64,000 nucleotides of DNA from Marinomonas pontica (GCF_026191375.1 NZ_JAODTL010000042.1:1-64000), one strand, 5' to 3'. Shown: positions 38,894 through 47,898, numbered from the stretch's first letter. The notes: generated by a model not told the origin, from the letters alone. Program-made: numbers and translations.

Positions 38894-40509
38894 TTAAAAG
38901 GTCGTACTTATGGAAGCGGAGATAAAATCGCGATCTTTGAGTGATTGTTTATAGGTTTGGCTGTTGGTGTCATCATTAAACACCCCTTCAGGACCATAAT
39001 ATTTGACGTAACTTAAGGATGCGTTCCAACGGTTCAAATACAGTGCTTTCACACCAATATTGATATCACCACCTTTATCAATACCAAATGAAGAGCCAAG
39101 AGCCGAAGACTTACCAACGGTATAACTTGCACCAATAGATGGACTTAAATCCACGCCATCAAATACTTGACGATAAGTTGGTGTATAGACCAAACGTATA
39201 GAGGCTGCTGACTTATCGGAATTTGGGTTCAGCATGGTTTCATTTTGTGTGGTTTTTACACGAGTATTCCATGCAATTTCACCGACAAATGACGCTTCTT
39301 GAGCAATAAAACTAGGAACATTCGCAATCCAACTCACTTGCGCGTGGGCTGTCTCACCAATGGCATAACCTGGGTTACTGTCGTTGTTATATCTTTCTTG
39401 AGAGGTATTTCGAGCTTGCGGCGTACTATTTAGAGGCGTGTTTGTTCGATAAGACACCTCCCCGGCCCAACTCCATCTACCAATGGTTTTTGCAGCGCTG
39501 AAACCATAAGCCTCAATACCTTCAGCATAAGCCCAACGATAGTCTTGAGCACTTGGAGGTCCGCCAACCCCAGGCACCGTAGTTGTATAACTGTTGCTTG
39601 GCGCAGTGGCATGAAAGCGAATGGCATAAAGACCATAATCAATATCGTTGTTGTAATCGCTAAACTTCAACTGAACACCATACTGACCTGAGTCAGATGG
39701 CTCAGCATCATCGATATGATCAAAGTTACCAATAGAACCCGCGAGAATTTGGTCTCCATCTATGGTGTCACCAGAAGCAAGGTATGCTCCAGCAGGCTGC
39801 AATCGTGACTTCTCCCATTCGTAGGAATAATAAGCACCCACGGAAACACTTTCAGACACCGGCAAATCAATAGACACTTTACCCGTTGGTCTCATCGTTT
39901 CTTTAAATTGAGAGTTTGGAACAGACATGAGTTTGACAACATCCACTGGGCCTTGAGTGCCCGCAATGCCATTTGCGCCAAAGAACAAACTCTCTCCCCA
40001 CAAAAGAGAATGTCGACCTACGCGTAACGTACCTTCCATGCCATCGACAACAGGAAAACGACCATACACAAACGCATCCATGAGTTCAGCATCCCCCCCA
40101 TGATGTCTTTGGTTTGATCAGAGAATTCACTTGCGGAACCGTAGTTATTATTAGTGCTGGTCGTATTATCGGTGGCTCGATGGTATACATCGTCATACCA
40201 TGCCGCACCACTAACACGAACCCCAAAACCATCGTAAGATGCATCAAACTCTGAAAATAAATCTAATCGATTAGATACCAGTCCTTTATTAAAGTTGTTG
40301 TTACCATCGTCATAGTTGTCATCTGATGTAAGGGTGTCTGACTGATCCTTAAGACGCATTGCAGTGCTGTACTTCAAGGTATTATCAAAGCTAATTCTTA
40401 GGTCACGATTACCTGTATCAATATTAAAGGCGTAACCTGTGCTTGCGCTTGAGGCAATTGCTAACGCAACGACCTTCAGCCTAAATGGCGTCGAGTTGAT
40501 TATATTCAC
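38894..40509 (-). pseudogene. DUF1302-family outer-membrane protein, frameshifted
   Basis: The gene begins at GTG 40509, with AGAGGAA about 6 bases upstream. It has signal peptide VVALAIASSASTGYAF, then the DUF1302 opening DTGNRDLRISFDNTLKYS. The frame breaks at the run of seven G (plus strand C 40093-40099). One more G would read IMGGDAELMDAFVYGRFP and continue to a C-terminal barrel strand ending DFISASISTTF. The restored protein is about 538 residues. The zero-frame G GGG GGG is also a perfect -1 slippery heptamer. DUF1302 and DUF1329 proteins nearly always travel together as a presumed outer-membrane port. Confidence 0.8.
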
Positions 40510-40604
40510 GCGTTCTTCCTCTCAAATTTTATTTTTATGTTTCAAGAACACGCTCAATGTAAATTAGTACGACCTTTCAGAAAAACCCTTTAAAGTGAAA
40601 CAAC

Positions 40605-40623
40605 CATTCGATATTATCGAATG
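40605..40623. promoter_or_regulatory. 19-bp palindrome, candidate LysR operator
   Basis: CATTCGATA-T-TATCGAATG is perfect around a central T and contains a T-N11-A core. It lies about 33 bases before the ATG of the NodD/NahR-type regulator, in the gap shared with the divergent DUF1302 gene. Confidence 0.6.
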
Positions 40624-40655
40624 ATCAAAAAAAACAATAGTTGACGAGAACTCAC

Positions 40656-41570
40656 ATGCGCTTTAAAAAACTCGACCTGAATCTATTGGTCGCCCTAGAT
40701 ACCCTTCTTACAGAGCAAAGCATTACAAAAGGTGCCGAAAAGCTTAATATGAGCCCTTCCGCCCTAAGCAACTCTCTATCCAGGTTACGAGACTATTTTG
40801 AAGATGACCTACTAACACAAATTGGTCGGAGAATGGTTATTACCCCATTAGGTGAAAGCCTAAAAGGCAATGTTCGCAATGCCTTAAATAACATTGAAAG
40901 CACGATCCTAGTGCAGCCTAGCTTTGAACCTAAAACGACAGATAGGGTTTTCAGTGTGTTTTGCTCAGACTACACACAAACAGTACTGGCCCCGCATGCC
41001 TTAGAAATAGTAGGCAAACAAAAAAGTACAGCCAGGTTCCAGTTCTTACCCCAAGTAGACAACCCTGATGAGCAGCTCGAACAGGGCAAAGCCGATTTAT
41101 TAATCATTCCCTCTAACTTTTTATCAACACAGCATCCTCATGATGTTCTTTACGAAGAAGAATTTGTTTGTGTCGTTTGGAAGGACAGTGACATAGCAAA
41201 AGGAGAATTAACGATTGAAAAATACGCCTCAGCAGGCCATGTATTAATGCGCCCAGCGGTCATTAAAAAGGATTTTTTTGAAACATCATTTGCCAAGCAA
41301 TACGGAATAAAACGTCGCTTAATCGCGACAACGTTTAGCTTCGCTTCTCTTCCTGCATTGGTTATCGGATCAGAAAACATCGCAACCATTCACGCCCGCT
41401 TGGCGAGAAAAATGGCTAAGGTTTGGCCATTAAAAATACTCCCACTTCCTTTCGACATTCCACCCATGAAGCAATGTGTTCAGTGGCATCAATATAGAAA
41501 TAATGACGAGGGATTAATTTGGCTGAGAAACACCCTCAAAGAAGCCGCATTTAATATGGACGCCGAATAA
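40656..41570 (+). CDS. LysR-family regulator, NodD/NahR-type
   Basis: This protein of about 304 residues starts at ATG 40656. It opens MRFKKLDLNLLVALDTLL, the hallmark of the NodD/NahR subgroup of LysR proteins, with the helix-turn-helix GAEKLNMSPSALSNSLSRLR at about residues 30-49. NodD senses flavonoids and NahR senses salicylate, so an aromatic effector is likely. It is divergent from the long catabolic block starting at DUF1302 (40509), and a 19-bp palindrome lies between. It is the probable activator of that block. Confidence 0.9.
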   Translation: MRFKKLDLNLLVALDTLLTEQSITKGAEKLNMSPSALSNSLSRLRDYFEDDLLTQIGRRMVITPLGESLKGNVRNALNNIESTILVQPSFEPKTTDRVFSVFCSDYTQTVLAPHALEIVGKQKSTARFQFLPQVDNPDEQLEQGKADLLIIPSNFLSTQHPHDVLYEEEFVCVVWKDSDIAKGELTIEKYASAGHVLMRPAVIKKDFFETSFAKQYGIKRRLIATTFSFASLPALVIGSENIATIHARLARKMAKVWPLKILPLPFDIPPMKQCVQWHQYRNNDEGLIWLRNTLKEAAFNMDAE

Positions 41571-41604
41571 GTAGACTCTTTTTCGAACCATTCGAGACCT
41601 TCAA

Positions 41605-41639
41605 GAAAGTTTTATTCGCTGTTCACGAATAAAACTTTC
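41605..41639. terminator. Bidirectional terminator between the LysR and maturase genes
   Basis: GAAAGTTTTATTCG and CGAATAAAACTTTC form a 14-bp perfect stem with a 7-base loop. The right arm overlaps the last codons of the maturase gene (stop at 41623). Confidence 0.8.
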
Positions 41640-42858
41640 GTTTTATCTCTTGCTTTACCTTTTTCATAGGAAGCTGATAACTCAACAAACCCAAGGTATG
41701 TGACATTTTGGGCACAACATGAGAAAAGTGTGACTTAAAACCATCGCACAGATAATTTCGATTTAACAACCCATCACTCGACTCTTCAAACCGATGCTTT
41801 GGACAGCCGCCATGACACACAGAACGCACCTCACATTGATGACAGTCAGTACTGATATTGTTCAGCTTATCCTGACCAAATTTACGGTTTTGTGGCAAGT
41901 TAACCAAATCAATTAAAGAAGTGTCATTGACGTTACCTAGCTTATGCTCTGAGTAGACATAATGATCGCAAGAATACACATCGCCATTTGATTCCATCGC
42001 CACGCTACTGCCACAGGTTTCATTAAACACACAAGCGCCAGGGCGCCCCGCTATCTGACTCATGGTTTGTTCAAAGTTCATGATAAATACTTTTCCTAAA
42101 TCATTTTGAATCCAATGATCAAAAATCGTATTCATAAACTTTCCATAAGCTTTCGCAGGAACAGACCACTCTGCAAGATTTGACTCACCTTCAAAAGTAG
42201 GTTGTATCAGTATCAAACCATCACGATCAGGCACAATCGCCTTTCGCTCCACCAAAGGAATAAACTGCATATACTGACTGCCAATACGCTTTAAAAACGC
42301 ATAAACATTGAGTGGGCGCTTTACATTCTCCGCATTCACTACGGTTAAGGTATTAAAGTCGACACCGTGCTTTTTAAGCAATTCTAACCCTTTGAGCGTA
42401 TCGTCAAAGGTGCTTTTTCCCTTACGAGATAGGCGATAAGTATCATTACTTATACGATCACCATCTATCGAAACACCAATCAAAAAATGATGCTCTTTAA
42501 AAAACAACGCCCACTCTGCGTCCAGCAAGGTCGCGTTCGTTTGCAACGAATTGGATACCGTTTTATGACCTTTATGCTGCTCTTGAATGGCGACAGCTTG
42601 ACGAAAAAAGTCTACCCCTAATAAAGTAGGCTCTCCTCCCTGCCATACAAACTCGATAACATCACCTTTTTGGGATTGAATTTGATCGCGAATGTAATTT
42701 TCTAGCGTCGTATCATTCATACGCCACTGCTTCTTTCTCTCTGGATAAAGATGTTCTTTTTCGAGATAGAAGCAATACGTACAATCGATATTACACACCG
42801 AGCTACTAGGCTTAGCCATAACACCAAAGTGCTCAATTCGATCTACAGTTTGATTCAT
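41623..42858 (-). CDS. Radical-SAM sulfatase maturase (anSME type)
   Basis: This enzyme converts the active-site cysteine of the neighbouring sulfatase to formylglycine. The radical-SAM cluster is CNIDCTYCFYLEKE (C-x3-C-x2-C) near residue 22. The C-terminal SPASM region holds the other cysteine sets, CGSSVAMESNGDVYSCDHYV and CHQCEVRSVCHGGCPKH. ATG 42858 has AAGG 9 bases upstream. It follows the sulfatase by 87 bases in the same direction. Maturases of this class work without oxygen as a co-substrate. Confidence 0.92.
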   Translation of the reverse strand: MNQTVDRIEHFGVMAKPSSSVCNIDCTYCFYLEKEHLYPERKKQWRMNDTTLENYIRDQIQSQKGDVIEFVWQGGEPTLLGVDFFRQAVAIQEQHKGHKTVSNSLQTNATLLDAEWALFFKEHHFLIGVSIDGDRISNDTYRLSRKGKSTFDDTLKGLELLKKHGVDFNTLTVVNAENVKRPLNVYAFLKRIGSQYMQFIPLVERKAIVPDRDGLILIQPTFEGESNLAEWSVPAKAYGKFMNTIFDHWIQNDLGKVFIMNFEQTMSQIAGRPGACVFNETCGSSVAMESNGDVYSCDHYVYSEHKLGNVNDTSLIDLVNLPQNRKFGQDKLNNISTDCHQCEVRSVCHGGCPKHRFEESSDGLLNRNYLCDGFKSHFSHVVPKMSHTLGLLSYQLPMKKVKQEIKRKFYS

Positions 42859-42945
42859 TACAACACCTTCCCAAAAACAACGAAGCTGAGGCAACCCACT
42901 AAAGTTACCCCAGCCTCCATTTCAATATTTACTTACGCCCCATAA

Positions 42946-44796
42946 TTATCGACCACTGTATGACGCAGCGTGCTCAATGACCTTTTTTTGTCGAATATAC
43001 TCATTAAACTCACCTTTTAGCTCGCGTACAAGCTTTGGGTGTTGGGCAGATAAATCCTGAGTCTCTCCACGATCTTTAGACAAATCATAAAGCGCCCAAG
43101 GCACATCTTTTCTAAACACTGGCGTTTTACTCATTGGCGCCTGTTGACTCAGCTTCCAATTCCCGCGAACAACATAACTCGCCCCCATCAACTCATCCGC
43201 TAACACAGTGCCTTCAGGATGAACCATTGAAAAAGCTTGAGGTTGTTGTAAAGCAGCAAGTAAAGAAACCCCATCAGGTGCATGAATAACCTTACCTTGA
43301 TAAGTTGACCCTGGCATATCAACACCCGCCGCTTCCAAGAAGGTAGGCAACATATCCGTTACTTGAACACGAGCCGGCGATGTCGGCCTTTGGTCTTTCT
43401 GACCATTCAGTTTAATTATTAGTGGCGATGCTGTTCCACCTTCAGCTCCTGTAAATCCTTTAAACAAGCGGAAAGGTGCAGAACCCACCTCAGCCCAACG
43501 AGAACCATAAGCGACAACAGACCCCGGTTTACCCATATTTTCTAATGAGTTATCCACCTTAGTTCCAGGAATTTGAGGCATAAACGCCGACGCACCTTCA
43601 GCACCGTTGTCTGACATAAAGGCAATAATGGTATTGTCATACTCACCTATTTCCTTCAAATGCGACACCAACCGGCCAACATGTCGATCCAAATTACTCA
43701 CCATAGCCGCGTAAATCTCCATGGATTTAGCTTCTTTCAGTTTTTCGTCGGAATTCAATTCATCCCAATGCTTTGGACCAACCGAGTCTTTCGCTGGCTC
43801 TATCACATTAGCAATTAAACCAAGGCGTTTCATTCTAGCCAAACGCTGCTGCTTGATAACATCATAACCTACATCATAGCGCCCTTTTTGTGCGTCAATA
43901 TCTGCTTGAGGCGCCTGTAGCGGCCAATGGGGTGCCGTATAGGCAGCATAAGCAAAGAACGGCTTGCCGTCTTTCAAGTTTGAATCAATGTAACTTATTA
44001 ATTTATTGGTATAAAACTCTGTAGAATAGAAGTCTTTAGGCAGCATTTTAGATGGAAACACTCGATCATCTTCCGCATACATAGTGATGTCTAGCGGTGT
44101 CGGTGGACTAGATGGAGCAAAATGCGATCCTCCTCCATTTACCAATATAAATGATTTATCAAACCCACGTGCATATGGCAAAGCGCTTTTATTTATTCTG
44201 TACCACGTTTTATGATCTTTATCTGGCGCTTTAACATCGTATGCCAAATGCCACTTCCCAACCATATAAGTATGATAACCAGCATCAGATAACAACTCAG
44301 ACATTGTGGCAGTCTTTTCACTTAAATGACCACGGTAACCTTCTGGAATGTTATCAAAATCGTAAGTGTTCGATTTCCCCCAAGGCGCCGTAATGGGCTT
44401 ATCTTGCATAATATTAATGCCGACCACTTCTCCCATATTCCCAATACCCGCCAAATGATGGTCAACCCCCGTCATTAAACTGGCACGGGTGGGTGAACAT
44501 ACAGCTGCAGTATGGAAATTGGTTAAAATGCGTCCTTGATTAGCTAAGGCATCAATATTTGGGGTGTTTATTTCACTGCCGAAGACACTTAAGTCTGAAT
44601 AACCCAAATCATCGGCCATAATCAATAAAATATTAGGGCGAGTCTCGTCGTTTAAATGAGCCGTGTTATACGTCGTCTCTGTTTGGGCCATTGTCGACGC
44701 ACTTAATAACGAAGCAGCGACAACGCCAAGCGGTAAGTGAGGAACTTTGAATTTTGACAAGGTACTAGCGCCCTTCTCGTACAAGCGATCAATCAT
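42946..44796 (-). CDS. Type I sulfatase (arylsulfatase), exported
   Basis: The protein of about 616 residues has a signal segment (LGVVAASLLSASTMAQT) near residues 23-39. The metal aspartates are in NILLIMADDLGYSD, and the formylglycine signature is VCSPTRASLMTG, with Cys100 as the residue to be modified. The later IAFMSDNGAEG holds further metal ligands. It hydrolyses sulfate esters in the periplasm; the substrate is unknown. ATG 44796 is the likely start, but a GTG at 44808 is open and ribosome sites are weak. It lies next to the aromatic block, so sulfated phenolics are possible substrates. Confidence 0.9.
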   Translation of the reverse strand: MIDRLYEKGASTLSKFKVPHLPLGVVAASLLSASTMAQTETTYNTAHLNDETRPNILLIMADDLGYSDLSVFGSEINTPNIDALANQGRILTNFHTAAVCSPTRASLMTGVDHHLAGIGNMGEVVGINIMQDKPITAPWGKSNTYDFDNIPEGYRGHLSEKTATMSELLSDAGYHTYMVGKWHLAYDVKAPDKDHKTWYRINKSALPYARGFDKSFILVNGGGSHFAPSSPPTPLDITMYAEDDRVFPSKMLPKDFYSTEFYTNKLISYIDSNLKDGKPFFAYAAYTAPHWPLQAPQADIDAQKGRYDVGYDVIKQQRLARMKRLGLIANVIEPAKDSVGPKHWDELNSDEKLKEAKSMEIYAAMVSNLDRHVGRLVSHLKEIGEYDNTIIAFMSDNGAEGASAFMPQIPGTKVDNSLENMGKPGSVVAYGSRWAEVGSAPFRLFKGFTGAEGGTASPLIIKLNGQKDQRPTSPARVQVTDMLPTFLEAAGVDMPGSTYQGKVIHAPDGVSLLAALQQPQAFSMVHPEGTVLADELMGASYVVRGNWKLSQQAPMSKTPVFRKDVPWALYDLSKDRGETQDLSAQHPKLVRELKGEFNEYIRQKKVIEHAASYSGR

Positions 44797-45400
44797 AGAT
44801 ATATCCACTAACGGTGTATTATTTTTGTTAGCGCTTAACCTATCAATAATTCAATTTAGATCAAGCCCTTTATATTGAACTCTTGTGTTCATGAAATCGA
44901 ATGAAAGCTGAGATAGCACAAAGCTGACTTTGCGAGCATTTTTAGGTTGAGTGCGCCGGAGAAATCGCGGATATCCAATGTAACCATATCAAGAGCGCTA
45001 CGGTAATCCCCCCGAAAATTAACAACAGCCAAAAGTAGAATTTCAGTAGAATTAAAACCTTAGCAGCACCACAAAAGGTGCTACAAAAAACAACCTATAT
45101 CGTATTATTTTGTAGACCGATTCATAAGATCATTTGCTCGAGACCCCCCGCTTTCACGCTCAATTTTCCTCTATAGCAACTTTCACCAACTTAGTCTTCA
45201 TAAAGGTGGTCATGAGATTATCTGCATTATTCAAATCACACCATGATATGAATAATGCAGGATATTTGAATTATCAACGGCTATCTCTATGCCACTTACA
45301 CTAATCATTAAGCCCGAAAAAAGAAACATTTTTGTTTCTTTATAAAAAAATAGCAACTAATATGCTTCTATCTATTGAAAAGCTACTTATAAGTTTCCTT
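44797..45400. other. Gene-free region before hipB copy 1
   Basis: No supported gene lies in these 600 bases. They hold the sulfatase promoter side, a 42-bp GGTGCTACAA/TTGTAGACC dyad (45077-45118) and a stretch (45119-45290) distantly similar to 47506-47660, including the shared TTATTCAAATCA. They also hold an 11-bp-arm palindrome at 45223-45259 (TGCATTATTCA/TGAATAATGCA). This looks like a worn copy of the leader that precedes the other toxin-antitoxin cargo. Confidence 0.55.
45077..45118. promoter_or_regulatory. Orphan AbiEi-type dyad, copy A
   Basis: GGTGCTACAA and TTGTAGACC stand 23 bases apart. The sequence closely matches the dyads before abiEi at 48897 and 48963, but no abiEi gene follows here. 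Confidence 0.55.
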
Positions 45401-45748
45401 ATGAAAAATCTACTACAGCAAATCAAACAGCGCCGCTTAGCACTAAAACTCAAGCAGAATGACATGCCTATGCGTATTGGTATTTCTAGACAGCAATATC
45501 AACGACTTGAAGCAAAAGGCAACCCAAGACTCGATACGCTTGAACTGATTGCCAAGGGCCTAAACAGCGATATCATGCTGATTCCAAAAGAAAAGTTGAA
45601 TGCTGTTTTAGCTGTTCTTGAAAGTGATGGTAACAACACATCTTTACCGCACAAACAGCCAACTCATGCTGACGAACAAAAAAAACTATCGGATGATCCA
45701 TGGAAAGGATTACTAGAAGATGGGGACGAAGATGACAACGGAAATTAG
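45401..45748 (+). CDS. hipB: HipB-like antitoxin (XRE family), copy 1
   Basis: This protein of about 115 residues opens KNLLQQIKQRRLALKLKQND, a Cro/C1 helix-turn-helix domain (residues 5-65) with GISRQQYQRLEAKGNPRLDTL, then an acidic tail. It should bind its own promoter and the HipA kinase. ATG 45401 aligns with copy 2; in-frame ATGs upstream lack support. Inverted AACTAAT and ATAAGTT motifs before the start may be the operator. The gene overlaps hipA by 17 bases. It differs from copy 2 by only a handful of residues. Confidence 0.87.
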   Translation: MKNLLQQIKQRRLALKLKQNDMPMRIGISRQQYQRLEAKGNPRLDTLELIAKGLNSDIMLIPKEKLNAVLAVLESDGNNTSLPHKQPTHADEQKKLSDDPWKGLLEDGDEDDNGN

Positions 45749-46985
45749 TGTTCTTAAGTTGACGTTACATGGCCATCTAGTGGGGTATTTGGCAGGGGCA
45801 AAAAATGGACGTAATATTCTTCATTTTGCTGAGAGCTATCAATCTAGTACAACACGCCCTACTTTTAGCTTAACCACTCACCCGAATTTCCCACATGCCA
45901 ATGAAATGCTATCTGAGCCATGGGCGACCAACCAACGTCTGCACCCTATTTTGTCCAATCTATTGCCTGAAGGTTCTTTGCGAGAGCTAATCGCTCAAGG
46001 GCTCAAAACCCATGTAGATAATGAGTTCCATATTTTATCTTATCTCGGTATGGATCTACCGGGCGCATTAGTCGCTGAACCGATGGAGCCTGAAGATGTG
46101 CCTCTACATTTATTCTCATCTCATGGCCAAGTAAAAGCAGTTAAATTCGACAAACTCAGCCAAGAGAACAAGTTCTCCTTGGCAGGCGTTCAAATGAAGT
46201 TTTCCATGAAGGAAAAAGACGGTCGATACAATCTATCGCAAGACAATGTGCTTGGCGATTGGATTGTAAAAACACCTTCCACCAAACATAAGGAAGTACC
46301 CGCCAATGAGTTTACTGCCATGACTCTCGCTTCTCTCATTGGCGTGGATATTCCTGAAATAAAATTGGTCGAGATAGACCAATTAGACAACCTTCCTCAA
46401 ATCAATCTTCCTGATGAAAAATTAGCTTTCGCCATAAAACGGTTTGATCGGCGTGACGACCAACGCATTCACATGGAAGACTTTGCTCAAGTTCTTGTGA
46501 AGTACCCACATGAAAAATACAGTTCAGGCAACTACGAACAAATAGCAAAAATCCTGTATCAGTTTTCTGGTGATGGTCTAAATGATGTCCAGCAACTTGC
46601 TCGTCGTTTACTCGCCAACATCCTATTAGCAAACGGCGACGCCCATTTGAAAAACTGGAGCTTACTGTATACAGATCAAGTCACACCCAGACTTTCCCTT
46701 GCTTACGACATAGTCACCACCAGTGTTTATATTGAAAACGAACAACACTTTGCCCTTAATCTAGCTAAGACAAAAGCTTGGTACGATGTCTCATATAAGC
46801 ACTTTGAACATTGGGCTACTAAATCAGATATTCCATGGCGAGCGATCAAACCGCATCTGGATGATGTGATGAAAAAAGCGAGAAGCCTTTGGCCTGATGC
46901 TTTGAACAAACTACCTATGAATGAAGAACACAAACAAAAGCTAAGGACACATTGGCAAAGACTTCATGAAGATTTTCGAGTTTAA
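45732..46985 (+). CDS. hipA: HipA-family serine/threonine kinase toxin, copy 1
   Basis: This kinase of about 417 residues has the small N-terminal domain (LKLTLHGHLVGYLAGAKNG, residues 6-24), the nucleotide-binding FSLAGVQMKFSM near residue 147, and the catalytic loop LLANGDAHLKNWSLLY near residue 300. It continues with AYDIVTT, the metal aspartate. HipA phosphorylates a tRNA synthetase in E. coli and induces persistence. GGGGA lies 5 bases before ATG 45732. In copy 1 the usual LSPAYD reads LSLAYD, a change next to the metal site that copy 2 does not share. The C-terminus is intact. Confidence 0.9.
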   Translation: MTTEISVLKLTLHGHLVGYLAGAKNGRNILHFAESYQSSTTRPTFSLTTHPNFPHANEMLSEPWATNQRLHPILSNLLPEGSLRELIAQGLKTHVDNEFHILSYLGMDLPGALVAEPMEPEDVPLHLFSSHGQVKAVKFDKLSQENKFSLAGVQMKFSMKEKDGRYNLSQDNVLGDWIVKTPSTKHKEVPANEFTAMTLASLIGVDIPEIKLVEIDQLDNLPQINLPDEKLAFAIKRFDRRDDQRIHMEDFAQVLVKYPHEKYSSGNYEQIAKILYQFSGDGLNDVQQLARRLLANILLANGDAHLKNWSLLYTDQVTPRLSLAYDIVTTSVYIENEQHFALNLAKTKAWYDVSYKHFEHWATKSDIPWRAIKPHLDDVMKKARSLWPDALNKLPMNEEHKQKLRTHWQRLHEDFRV

Positions 46986-47035
46986 ACTTTTTAGGGATCG
47001 TTTTTTGCGAGGTCAGTAAAATAAGTTTACAGATA

Positions 47036-47078
47036 CAAAAAAGCCCCGACGCCGTGAATGATCACTAACTGTCGAGGC
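47036..47078 (-). terminator. tRNA-type terminator, copy B
   Basis: On the minus strand, GCCTCGAC and GTCGGGGC form a stem followed by TTTTTT, directly after the tRNA 3' fragment. Confidence 0.7.
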
Positions 47079-47087
47079 CTTATAATT

Positions 47088-47137
47088 TGGTAGGACTAAG
47101 CAGATTCGAACTGCTGACCTCATCCATGTCAAGGTTA
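47088..47137 (-). other. tRNA-Val(GAC) 3'-end fragment, copy B (candidate attachment site)
   Basis: Read on the minus strand it contains the anticodon loop TTGACAT, the T arm GCAGTTCGAATCTGC, the acceptor strand TTAGTCC and the encoded CCA end. The 5' half of the tRNA is absent. Such 3' fragments are left by integrases that insert at tRNA genes. In this copy the anticodon stem has drifted (GGATG). Confidence 0.65.
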
Positions 47138-47208
47138 CTCTGAATATTCCCTTACATGGCGTTCAACGACTTTATATAACGTATTCAATGCCTTAGTAAA
47201 CTCACACC

Positions 47209-47415
47209 CTTTGAATCAAAGCAATATAAGGCAATAAAACTCTATATCAGGGGATTTTGGCCCATTTTGATCCCATCTTGGCCCATGACCTCTACCCTTC
47301 GAATCAAAGCATCTCAAATTAGTCCATACTTTAAAGGCAAAAACACCCATAAATGCATGGTTTCAATTGCTTTGAATCAAAGCATACTTTTGGACATTTT
47401 TGTGGCTTTGATTCG
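47209..47415. repeat. Spaced palindromes CTTTGAATCAAAG, copy B
   Basis: Motifs begin at 47209, 47297 (CTTC variant), 47370 and 47406 (half motif CTTTGATTCG). Intervals are 88, 73 and 36 bases, the same as in copy C. Confidence 0.6.
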
Positions 47416-47464
47416 TAGTAAACGTGAGTTTTCGTGAGATTACAATCTTCCCATCACCACAAAA

Positions 47465-47505
47465 GGTCTACAAAAAATAACCTATAACGTATTATTTTGT
47501 AGACC
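47465..47505. promoter_or_regulatory. Orphan AbiEi-type dyad, copy B
   Basis: GGTCTACAA and TTGTAGACC are separated by 23 bases, 41 in all. No abiEi gene follows; a Fic remnant begins 163 bases downstream. Confidence 0.6.
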
Positions 47506-47667
47506 AATTTAAAGAATAATTTTCTGGAAACTAGCCTATTCACTATCAATTTCCCCTTAGCGACTTCCATTTAATTACTCTTCACAACGACTAGAATGTG
47601 ATTGCCTACACCATTCACATCAAATTATGATTAGATTAATCATGTTATTCAAATCATAGTGTGTGTT

Positions 47668-47898
47668 ATGTGGATATGGCAGCAAGATAATTTGCCTAAC
47701 TTTATATGGGATAAAAACGCTGTAGAACCAATGTTAAGAGATTTGATCCAACCACACTATACGCCCTTCTTTACAGAAGCGGCTATAGTGGGATATGGGG
47801 AGTTACTTATCATCAAATACGAAAACGAGCTAATCAATAGACATTCGTCGTATTTGGTGATTCAGTATAAGAGTAGCTTTCTACAACATCACCTTTAA
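47668..47898 (+). pseudogene. Fic-family protein remnant (N-terminal DUF4172 piece)
   Basis: The frame opens MWIWQQDNLPNFIWD, the typical start of Fic proteins with an N-terminal DUF4172 domain. After about 25 residues (to roughly 47740) the resemblance ends; there is no Fic core motif HPFxxGNGR. The frame runs on to 47898, where it overlaps the lipoprotein gene on the other strand. It looks like the stub of a lost Fic toxin or AMPylase, left after replacement of its body. Confidence rests on the short N-terminal match. Confidence 0.5.

Larger units (their letters stand above)
47030..47505. repeat. Leader repeat, copy B (direct repeat of 48460-48937)
   Basis: About 475 bases are closely similar to 48460-48937. 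In order they hold a terminator hairpin, a tRNA-Val 3' fragment on the minus strand, four palindromic motifs and a 41-bp GGTCTACAA dyad. No gene lies inside. The same order and spacing recur in copy C. Confidence 0.8.

Noticed and set aside
44930-45070. Possible insertion-sequence remnant before the toxin-antitoxin island
   Set aside because: No terminal repeats or transposase-like codons could be recognised in this stretch.
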